From CAZPXH01 sp964591085 (GTDB lineage Bacteria > Spirochaetota > Spirochaetia > DSM-27196 > CAZPXH01): a stretch of DNA of 64,000 nucleotides. This document shows, one piece after another, positions 25,044 through 32,031 of this stretch. The notes under the pieces were generated by a model. The model searched no databases. It was not told where the DNA came from and saw nothing but the letters and a program-made list of their open reading frames with translations. Positions within the stretch are counted from its first letter, which is position 1; every line of letters starts with the position of its first letter. Both the position numbers and the translations under genes were made by a program. The stretch covers positions 32,864-96,863 of the forward strand of contig CAZPXH010000009.1 in assembly GCA_964591085.1 (NCBI GenBank). Reading direction: 5' to 3'.

Positions 25044-26323
25044 CGCGGCTTCTCCAGAGCATAGCCCTGATCCACCGATACCTTCAACTCGTAGAGAAAC
25101 AACTCCCGCGCTTTGCTGACCTGTTGCGGGCTGGCTTCCCGGGGAAGCACAAGGCGGACAACGCGGATCCGGCGCGTGAAGTCCCTGACCACGTCCGGCG
25201 TGAACACGCTACCGGCGTCCCGGAAGCCTCGGGGTCCGCCTGTTGTCCAGACAGGAATGTCCACTTCAAAGGAGATTGCTTCCGGGACGTCAATGATCGC
25301 GCCGTGTTCCACCGGAATTCCTGCCTCCACGCTGATGAGTTCTGCCAGTCTGGCCCGGGAATCCAAGTCCGCAATGCGCCATGGACCATCTATTGCTTCA
25401 GCCGGAATCTCGGCCACCACTTTGTGAAATCGCCGGGCAAACACCGCGGCAACCAGCGATGCTCCGGGCTGTTTCCCCTCTCCAAACCGTCGATAGAAGC
25501 TCTCATCGTCCAGGCCATACAGATCGCTGGTCTGGAAGGCTCCGGCTGCAAGGCCTCGGTGGAGTCCCGATTTGATCATTCCGGTGGCGATGCGGACCGT
25601 TGGATGCCAGTACACTGCCCGGTACATCAGGTACTTGGCAAACAGCAGGTGCTCAATGGCCGATACTCCGCTCTCACGGATGCCAATTGGCCCGTACCCG
25701 TCCGCGCGCAGGCGGGTCAGCACGTAATCCAGGTCCTGCACACCGTAGGGCACCCCGCAGAAGTACGCGTCCCTGGTGAGGTAGTCCAGCTTGTCCGGAT
25801 CCAGTGCGCCGGAGAGCAGTCCCCGGTAGAAGCTGATCTCCGGATCGCGCCCGTCCCGATCCGGATCCACGATATCCGCTACCCGGCGAGGATCCACGCC
25901 CGCATCATGACGAAGAACGGATGCCAGGGGATCCTCCAGAATGAGCTGGGCACCAAGGGTTTCGTGCTCCGTAAGCGGGAGCTCCTTCAGGCTGTGGGTG
26001 TAGGGGAAGTGGCCACAGTCGTGCAGGAGGGCTGCGGCAAGAAAGGCTCCGATACCATCGGTGCTCAGTCTCGGCCCATCCGGAAGATGCCGGATGGTAT
26101 CAATCATCCTGCGAGCAACGTAGAATACTCCAAGGCTGTGACTCGCACGGGTATGCGTGGCGCCAGGATACACCAGGTAGGAGGGACCGAGCTGGCGAAC
26201 TCGATGGAGCTGAACGAAGGCCGGGGTTTCAATCAGCCTGCGGAAGACGTCCGGAAGGTAGATGTTGCCCCACAGCGGGTCCCGAATAGGGTAGGCGCGG
26301 GTATCGTCAAGAAAGCGCTCCAT
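25040..26323 (-). CDS. HD-superfamily phosphohydrolase (dGTPase/SAMHD1-like)
   Basis: 427 residues from ATG 26323. HD motifs in order: HTRASHSLGVFYVARRM (metal His), LLHDCGHFPYTHSLKE (His-Asp and His), and DPDKLDYLTRDAYFCGV (Asp), the arrangement of dNTP triphosphohydrolases and related phosphohydrolases. Substrate is probably a nucleotide; dNTP or cyclic-dinucleotide breakdown are both possible. A -10-like TAGGCT lies 10 nt before the ATG with TCGACA 18 nt upstream, and there is no ribosome site, so a near-leaderless mRNA is likely. It leads a three-gene minus-strand operon. The 5' end overlaps the likely start of the divergent lipoprotein gene. Confidence 0.85.
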   Translation of the reverse strand: MERFLDDTRAYPIRDPLWGNIYLPDVFRRLIETPAFVQLHRVRQLGPSYLVYPGATHTRASHSLGVFYVARRMIDTIRHLPDGPRLSTDGIGAFLAAALLHDCGHFPYTHSLKELPLTEHETLGAQLILEDPLASVLRHDAGVDPRRVADIVDPDRDGRDPEISFYRGLLSGALDPDKLDYLTRDAYFCGVPYGVQDLDYVLTRLRADGYGPIGIRESGVSAIEHLLFAKYLMYRAVYWHPTVRIATGMIKSGLHRGLAAGAFQTSDLYGLDDESFYRRFGEGKQPGASLVAAVFARRFHKVVAEIPAEAIDGPWRIADLDSRARLAELISVEAGIPVEHGAIIDVPEAISFEVDIPVWTTGGPRGFRDAGSVFTPDVVRDFTRRIRVVRLVLPREASPQQVSKARELFLYELKVSVDQGYALEKPR

Positions 26324-27058
26324 GGATGGCCAAAGCCTACCGCCCTGCTGCTTGCCCTGTCGATGCTGTTCCTCGCTGGGTGCGGCCGGGGAGGCGGCGA
26401 GGACGATGCGGCTGGTGGGTCTCCGGGCACGAACCCCGCGCAGGTGGCGGCAGCCGAGGCAGAGGCAGCTGCGCAAGACGCCAGAGACACCGAGTCCGGT
26501 GCCCGGGTGTTTGCCCTTGCGCGGGAGAGCAACGATGTCCCAGACAGCGCTGCCGGTGAAGGATCCACGGCAGGCAGCGGATTGTCCGGCCCGGACCTTC
26601 CCCCTCTTGGCTTCCGACTCGCTGATGTGTTGCCAGCCGCCGATCACAGCATTGGGCTTCTTGCACCCGCGGACAGCGTGGAAGCAGAGCTAGCCCAGCG
26701 ATTTGTCCGCGCTGTTTCGGCGGTGCTTGGCGGAAGGCCGGATACAGACATCTCCGCACTGGTCACGCCGGAGAGCCGCAGCTATCTGCAGGGTGTGCTT
26801 GGAGCCGGGCCCCCGCTTTCCGGAGAGCTGCAGGCGCGCGTCGGTGAGTTCCGCCGGAATGATGGCGGACGGAGCCGCGCGGCCCTTGTACTACGAACAG
26901 ATCTGCCATCAGAAGCGCAGGGAGAGATTGTGCTCCGGCGGGTAGAGGGCGCTCTTCTGGTGGAAGACCTGCTTATTGATCTCTCCGAGCTGGCAGAGAT
27001 CCGCGAGCCTTCCGCGTTGGAGCCGCGCGGCTACAACTGGTACTTTCAAACTCCATAG
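26303..27058 (+). CDS. lipoprotein of unknown function, no standard start codon
   Basis: About 251 residues. A clear lipoprotein signal precedes the body: VKKALHGWPKPTALLLALSM then LFLAGC (lipobox, Cys followed by Gly-Arg). No ATG, GTG or TTG lies in frame in front of that signal; the nearest fitting codon is ATC at 26303, directly before VKKALHGW. TAGGGT, a -10-like hexamer, is 10 nt before it with TTGCCC upstream. The internal ATG at 26363 would leave only MLFLAGC, too short for export. The mature part is Ala/Glu-rich, then a globular region ending SALEPRGYNWYFQTP; no known domain. It is followed after 9 bases by the PilZ-type gene, so a link with that signalling protein is possible. The boundary at 26303 is tentative. 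Confidence 0.6.
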   Translation: MVKKALHGWPKPTALLLALSMLFLAGCGRGGGEDDAAGGSPGTNPAQVAAAEAEAAAQDARDTESGARVFALARESNDVPDSAAGEGSTAGSGLSGPDLPPLGFRLADVLPAADHSIGLLAPADSVEAELAQRFVRAVSAVLGGRPDTDISALVTPESRSYLQGVLGAGPPLSGELQARVGEFRRNDGGRSRAALVLRTDLPSEAQGEIVLRRVEGALLVEDLLIDLSELAEIREPSALEPRGYNWYFQTP

Positions 27059-27067
27059 GGAGACGTT

Positions 27068-28300
27068 ATGGCGCATGAAATGAAGCGGATTGAGGTGGAG
27101 TTTGTCCTGCAGTCGCTGCAGGAGGCGGGAGAGACCCTGCGCCTGCACATCAGCCGTCGCCGGTATCGGGCGCTTTTGACCGACTTCAATGACGACACCC
27201 TGACCCTTTCCTGGGACGCGGAGACCCCACCTGAGCGCGGGACACGAGCTACCGCGTTTTTCAGCCTTCGGGACAAGCGGATGACCTTCAGCGCGGTGAT
27301 CAAGTCATCCTCGCAGTCACAGCTCGTGCTCAGCAGGCCTCAGTGCATCTACCGTGACCTTACCCGTGGGTTTGAACGCGTCACGCCGCCCGCGGACTTC
27401 TCGGTCACCTTCTCCGCAGAGGGTGAGGAGGTGGTCCTTTCCTATCCCAAGACGCTTGCCTGGGAGCCGGATCCGGAGCCCGTTCCTTCCCCCGGCTTTG
27501 ACGCCCGGCGAATCGCAGATCTCCTCGCCGGGTTCCGGCAGACCGTTGCGCGCTATGCAAGCGAGAACAAGATCGTGATGTTTCGCGAGCGCAAGCCGGC
27601 CATCCTTCCGGAACGCCTGATAACCGCAAGCGGCAGAAGCCTCCTGTTGCCATTCGCCGATTCATTTGAGCAGGCTGAACACGATCCGGCGATCCGACGC
27701 CACCTGCTGGACGCGGATGACGTGGAACGCTTTGCCGGCGAGGACGGGCTGAGCAGCACTGACATCGTGCTTGAGCTGCAGCAGCATTCAGCGGAGCAGA
27801 GTGCCAATGGAATCGCCCAAGAGATCTACGCTCCGGTGGTGTTCCGGCAGTATGTGGTGGGCTACGTCTATGCGTTCCGGGATCCCCACCTTGTGGGCGG
27901 GTTCTCCCATGAGGCCATTCGATACATTGTTGATTTCACCCGGATTCTCGCGAACTCTCTGAACTCCAACGGCTACTTTGAGGCGGATAGTCGGCCCGCA
28001 CAGCGGGATGCTGAAATCATCGATATCAGTGGGTCCGGGATGCAGTTTGCCTACTCCTCCAGCGGACCGCAGGTTCATCTATACTCGGACATGGATCTCA
28101 AGATCAGCACGGGTGAACGGGAGATACCCATGACCGCGCGGGTCCAGCGGAAGTTCCAGGACTCCGGCAGGATCTACCTGGGAATTCAGTTTCTGCAGCT
28201 GTCCCAGGAAGATGAGGAGATCCTGTTGAAAGCCCTCTACGGTGAAGAGTTCACCGGGATAGAGGACCACGCCTTTGACGGGATCCGTCTGGACAACTGA
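27068..28300 (+). CDS. PilZ-type cyclic-di-GMP receptor protein with a split PilZ motif
   Basis: 410 residues; GGGAGA precedes ATG 27068. PilZ proteins bind cyclic-di-GMP through RxxxR followed about 20-30 residues later by (D/N)xSxxG. Here the two halves are far apart: RGFERV at 100-105, and IDISGSGMQF with Asp319, Ser321 and Gly324. A second RxxxR (RPAQR) lies only 6 residues before the DISGSG. Between them are about 200 residues that look like a globular insert, with a possible GAF-like part at 160-300. Residues 1-95 resemble the N-terminal beta domain that accompanies PilZ in YcgR-like proteins. Likely a signalling effector (motility or envelope), cytoplasmic, with no signal peptide. The upstream lipoprotein and downstream STAND-like protein run in the same direction. 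Confidence 0.78.
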   Translation: MAHEMKRIEVEFVLQSLQEAGETLRLHISRRRYRALLTDFNDDTLTLSWDAETPPERGTRATAFFSLRDKRMTFSAVIKSSSQSQLVLSRPQCIYRDLTRGFERVTPPADFSVTFSAEGEEVVLSYPKTLAWEPDPEPVPSPGFDARRIADLLAGFRQTVARYASENKIVMFRERKPAILPERLITASGRSLLLPFADSFEQAEHDPAIRRHLLDADDVERFAGEDGLSSTDIVLELQQHSAEQSANGIAQEIYAPVVFRQYVVGYVYAFRDPHLVGGFSHEAIRYIVDFTRILANSLNSNGYFEADSRPAQRDAEIIDISGSGMQFAYSSSGPQVHLYSDMDLKISTGEREIPMTARVQRKFQDSGRIYLGIQFLQLSQEDEEILLKALYGEEFTGIEDHAFDGIRLDN

Positions 28301-28347
28301 CTCAGCTGCACCGCATTCCCCGACGAAAATAACAGGGGAGACCAGCA

Positions 28348-31293
28348 GTGCATCTTGTTGTCGTCCAGCTTGCGTCCTACCGCCAGCTGACCCGGATTGA
28401 TCCGGAGCGCGTTACCCGAATTGAACGATCGCTTTGCAGCACAGCACGGACAGCTGCTGCGGGAATCCTGCAGGAACATGGACCTGAGCTGGTGTTTGTG
28501 CTTGAGACCAGCCGTCCCGGTGACATGTTGGTTCTCTGCCGGACGCTGTGGAGCATGCGCGGCATTCTGGACGCCGAGGCCGGGGAGCTTCTGGGCTATG
28601 CAATCATTGCCGACAGCGTGCGCCAGGCAGACGCGGAGGGTGTAGCCCAGCTGTTGTGGGCTTCCGGCCCGGCAACAACCCGAGACGGATTGTGGATTGG
28701 GCCGTCCCTGGCGGCAGTGGCGGCAAGCGCGTTTCGGACACGGAAGGATGGCAGCTGGCACGAGGTGCTCGGTCTTTCGGGCAGCGGAACCCTGGACCAC
28801 GTTCATGCGCGCGACTTTCTCTCCCGCCCCGAGCTGGAAGAGAGCCTTCTTGACCTGATTGCGGACGGGATCAACGGCGCAAGCCCGGGATATCTGTCCC
28901 TCATTCACGGCCACGCGGACCTTGGGACGCGCTACGCGGTGGAGGCAATGCTGCGGAGGCTCAACGGAGATGGGGAGCACTTGGTGTGGCTCTCCATGCT
29001 GGGTCTGCGGGGCATGGATGACCGATGGTATCCCTTCCGTCGGCTGCAGCTCGCCGGCTGGTACGAGCGCGTGGCGGGGCACCTTTCCGGCAGCGAAGCG
29101 GCTGCGTGGGCCGACGTGGAACCGGTCCTTCGACAGGCCCTGGGTATTGCTGGTGGAATGGTTGAGCCAAGCCACGCTAGCGTTGACCTCCGCCTTGGGT
29201 TGGACCTCTTTCTGCTGGCATACCAGCGCGCAACACGCGCTCAGCTGCTGACCCCGGTCCTGGTGCTGGAAGACGTTGACACCTTCCCTGCAGAGACTGC
29301 GTCCGTGCTCGCATCAGTGCTTGGAGCGCACCTGGAGCGGGGAGCGATTGTGGCTGTTGGTACCACTGCGAGCGAGGTCATCCCGGGAGCATTTCGCCGG
29401 ATTCCGGCGCGGGTCATGCGAGTGACAGATCCTGGTACCCAGGACATCCGAGACGCCGCGGTGGAGTTTGTCCGGAGACGATCGCTGGTACACGTCAATC
29501 CACAGCGGCTTCTTGATCGGTACGGACACAGTCCGGTGCGGATTTTCCACCACCTGGTAGTTCAGTCCGCAACAGACTCCTTTGTTCCCGGGGACGGAAG
29601 CGAGATATCGGACCCGATCCCGGTCATTATCGGGCAGCTTGACCGCACCGCGCTTGTCCTCCTTCACCTGGCGTTTGTCACGCGCGGGCTCCTGGGGTTG
29701 GATGAGCTTGCGGAGGTTCTCGGCCAGCTTGGTCTGGATGCCGGCAGCCTCAGCAGGCAGCTCGCCAAATTGGCGGCGCTTGCTCTGGTCCGGGACGACA
29801 ACTCGGCCATTCCGGCCGTGGACTGCGCACAACAGGTCCGGGACGCGATGGGAGCCCTTGCGGCGGAAACGGACGCCGCGGTGGTTGACGTGCTCACCGG
29901 AATGGTTGAACAGCGCAACGGCCTGACGCGGCGCACGCTCCTGTGGCTTCTGGAGCAACTGGGCGCCGGTCGGGATGCTCGCCGACACCTGGAAGAGGAT
30001 GTGCGGCGAGGCATGTTCCTTCAGGGTCGGGAAGAGCTTTCGGTCACCCTGAAGACCTGGTTTGCCGATCCCGTCCACGCAGCTGAGGCGGGCGGTTGGC
30101 TGCGGGTGGTAGCAAGCGGCCTGCACGGAAGCATGCCGGAGCAGCAGGGCACGGACCGGCACCCGGCCGGTGAGGATCCGGCGAGCCGCGCCTGGTGGCA
30201 CCGGGGCCAGGCAGAAGTGCTCTTTGCTGACCGCGCCTTTGCCGAGGCGGAGTCTCACACCCGCAAGGCTATGCTTGCGTGCCAGGCCATCCACGACGAG
30301 CGCGGTCTTGCTCATGCGCAGCTTGACACGGCAAGCCACCTGCTGGCCGCAGACCGCCTGGCGGAAGCCCTTGAGTACATCCGGCTGGCCCGGTCGGCCA
30401 TCGGACCCGGCCAGCCCGAGCTCTGGAGCCGGTGCCAGCGCTACCTCGTCATCAGCAGCTTCCTGTCGGGAAACATCGGTCGCTCGCTGGAGCACGCCCG
30501 AAAGCTGGAGCAGCGGTCCGCCGACCTGTGTTTCCGGCACGGGGAAGCATGGGCAGTCTTTGCCGCCGGGCGGGCGGAACTCGAATTGGGTCGGCTTGAG
30601 GCTGCAGCCCGGAGCATGGACCGCTGCGCCGGGATTGCGCGGCTGTATGGAATGAGCTCCCTGATGCGAATCAGCCGCATCTGGCGAGCGCGAATCATGC
30701 TGACATCAGGCGACCTTGCGGGCGCATCGCGCATAGCGGGCGGTCTTGCGGAGGCGGGGCAGCTCCTTGGTCCGGACGCGGCTCTGATGCAGGCAGAGCG
30801 CGCCATTGCTCTCCAGGATTGGCCGCGGGTTGTTGAGTACAGCGGCGGCCTGGTGGAGCGGGGAAGCACAGAACGGCCGCAGCTGGACCCGGTTGAATGG
30901 CGAAGCGGCTATAGTTGTCTGGAAGGGGTTGCAGCGGGGCTTCAGACCGATACCTTGCCCCCACGCCTGTTGGCCATGGCCTACCACGGAATAGCGCGGG
31001 CGCGCCTTGCCGACTCTGACGGACTGCGTGAGCTCTACCACCTGACACGAGAAATTGACCTCAGCCGAACCGACCCCACAGCGTTCCGCTACCTTCACCT
31101 GTACTGGCAGGTTCTTCCCCGGCAACGCCGTGCCGGCGCGGAGGACCCTGCCACGGTGTTGGGAAAGGCGCTTCGGATCCTCCGGCAACGGGCAAGCGGA
31201 ATTGATCAGCCGGACATCAAGCGCGAGTACCTGGATAACAACCCCTGGGCCTCGGTGCTGATGGAAGACGCAAGGCCGTTCAACCTGGTTTGA
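28348..31293 (+). CDS. large STAND/AAA-like protein with a degenerate P-loop and helical-repeat C-terminus
   Basis: 981 residues from GTG 28348, preceded by AGGGGAGA. Residues 1-155 are an N-terminal alpha/beta domain not recognised. Residues 180-400 look like a STAND-type NTPase: LIHGHADLGTRYAVEAML stands where a Walker A (GxxxxGK[ST]) is expected but has Thr-Arg instead of Lys-Ser/Thr; LVLEDVDTF at 305-313 is a good Walker B. The second half (about 560-940) is a run of helical pairs (for example AEAESHTRKAMLACQAIHDE), TPR- or MalT-like. The layout recalls signalling STAND proteins whose N-terminal domain is the effector. The gene follows the PilZ gene by 47 bases and ends 43 bases before tRNA-Met. 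Confidence 0.7.
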   Translation: MHLVVVQLASYRQLTRIDPERVTRIERSLCSTARTAAAGILQEHGPELVFVLETSRPGDMLVLCRTLWSMRGILDAEAGELLGYAIIADSVRQADAEGVAQLLWASGPATTRDGLWIGPSLAAVAASAFRTRKDGSWHEVLGLSGSGTLDHVHARDFLSRPELEESLLDLIADGINGASPGYLSLIHGHADLGTRYAVEAMLRRLNGDGEHLVWLSMLGLRGMDDRWYPFRRLQLAGWYERVAGHLSGSEAAAWADVEPVLRQALGIAGGMVEPSHASVDLRLGLDLFLLAYQRATRAQLLTPVLVLEDVDTFPAETASVLASVLGAHLERGAIVAVGTTASEVIPGAFRRIPARVMRVTDPGTQDIRDAAVEFVRRRSLVHVNPQRLLDRYGHSPVRIFHHLVVQSATDSFVPGDGSEISDPIPVIIGQLDRTALVLLHLAFVTRGLLGLDELAEVLGQLGLDAGSLSRQLAKLAALALVRDDNSAIPAVDCAQQVRDAMGALAAETDAAVVDVLTGMVEQRNGLTRRTLLWLLEQLGAGRDARRHLEEDVRRGMFLQGREELSVTLKTWFADPVHAAEAGGWLRVVASGLHGSMPEQQGTDRHPAGEDPASRAWWHRGQAEVLFADRAFAEAESHTRKAMLACQAIHDERGLAHAQLDTASHLLAADRLAEALEYIRLARSAIGPGQPELWSRCQRYLVISSFLSGNIGRSLEHARKLEQRSADLCFRHGEAWAVFAAGRAELELGRLEAAARSMDRCAGIARLYGMSSLMRISRIWRARIMLTSGDLAGASRIAGGLAEAGQLLGPDAALMQAERAIALQDWPRVVEYSGGLVERGSTERPQLDPVEWRSGYSCLEGVAAGLQTDTLPPRLLAMAYHGIARARLADSDGLRELYHLTREIDLSRTDPTAFRYLHLYWQVLPRQRRAGAEDPATVLGKALRILRQRASGIDQPDIKREYLDNNPWASVLMEDARPFNLV

Positions 31294-31319
31294 CAGCGGC
31301 AAGCGCTGCTGTGTACGCT
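31290..31319 (+). promoter_or_regulatory. promoter of tRNA-Met
   Basis: A perfect -35 TTGACA (31290-31295), whose TGA is also the stop codon of the upstream gene, is followed at 18 bp by TACGCT (31314-31319). The first tRNA base is 17 nt further, so a leader of about 11 nt is expected. The -10 is poor (3 of 6), so the call is moderate. The spacer holds a small hairpin CAGCG-gcaag-CGCTG. Confidence 0.45.
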
Positions 31320-31336
31320 CTCGCTTCGATTCTCAC

Positions 31337-31409
31337 GGCGGCGTAGCTCAGGTGGTAGAGCAAGCGGCTCATATCCGCTCGGTCAGGGGTTCAAGTCCCT
31401 TCGCCGCTA
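31337..31409 (+). tRNA. tRNA-Met (anticodon CAT), probably elongator
   Basis: 73 nt fold cleanly: acceptor GGCGGCG paired with CGCCGCT (G-T at 1-72), T8-A9, D-stem GCTC/GAGC, anticodon stem AGCGG/CCGCT around the loop CTCATAT (anticodon CAT), T-arm AGGGG-TTCAAGT-CCCTT, A73. The bases after are ACCA, so CCA is not directly encoded at the end. It is most like elongator tRNA-Met; a tRNA-Ile2 read after lysidine modification has the same anticodon and cannot be excluded. The last 41 nt lie antisense over the 3' end of nrdG. Confidence 0.9.
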
Positions 31410-32028
31410 ACCAGTCTTTCAGGGTGCTGTCCGGTCGATACGGCTGGCGGGTCCAGGTGGCGTCTGCCGGGACCATCGCCTGGAGCTGACCCAGGATGCT
31501 TTCGTCCAGGAGCTCCGGCACATCCGTGGTCCGCAGTTGCAGTCGTGTGCCGGGACTGTCCCGCACAACCGCAATGGATTCCGCAATCAGGTCCAGGGCC
31601 GGACGCGTTCCTCTGTGGCCCAGTGAATTCCGGTAACCGGTGCTGTTCGTCTTCAGGTCTATCGCAACAAGCGTTACCCGGACCTTCGCAAGGACCCTTG
31701 CGAGCGCATCCGGCAGCAGTCCGTTGGTGTCCAGCTTCAGCGCAAGCCCGGTCCCGGCAAGGTCTTCCAGAAGCTCCGGCAGTTCCGGATGGATACAGGG
31801 CTCACCCCCACTTACAACCACCCCGCCAAGCATTCCGCTGCGAGCCACGATCCGCTCCAGGACCTGGTCCCGGGGCAGGAAATCGCTGGGCCTCGGGCCA
31901 ACAACCAGTGCGGGATTGTGGCAGTAGGGACAGCGAAGGTTGCAGCCGCTGGTGAACACGGTTGCGGCCACCATCCCGGGGAAATCCACCAGGGATGGCA
32001 GCTGCAGCCCGAGGTGCGAGAGGCTCAC
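31369..32028 (-). CDS. nrdG: anaerobic ribonucleotide reductase activating protein (radical SAM)
   Basis: 219 residues. The radical-SAM cluster motif CNLRCPYC (CxxxCxxC) is near residues 30-37, with FTSGC before it and SGGEP after. It reduces SAM and puts the glycyl radical on NrdD; it acts in anaerobic DNA precursor supply. Start GTG 32028, three bases after the nrdD stop. The end is odd: the last 13 codons (LAAKGLEPLTERI) are the exact antisense of the 3' part of tRNA-Met, and the stop TGA falls inside the tRNA gene. So the C-terminal tail is dictated by the tRNA sequence, and the enzymatic domain ends before it. Confidence 0.92.
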   Translation of the reverse strand: MSLSHLGLQLPSLVDFPGMVAATVFTSGCNLRCPYCHNPALVVGPRPSDFLPRDQVLERIVARSGMLGGVVVSGGEPCIHPELPELLEDLAGTGLALKLDTNGLLPDALARVLAKVRVTLVAIDLKTNSTGYRNSLGHRGTRPALDLIAESIAVVRDSPGTRLQLRTTDVPELLDESILGQLQAMVPADATWTRQPYRPDSTLKDWLAAKGLEPLTERI

Positions 32029-32031
32029 TGC

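Noticed and set aside
24932..26302. A 708-residue frame leading into the lipoprotein gene
   Set aside because: The upstream part lies on the opposite strand of the HD and small-protein genes and shows no domain; only the last 250 residues carry a signal peptide.
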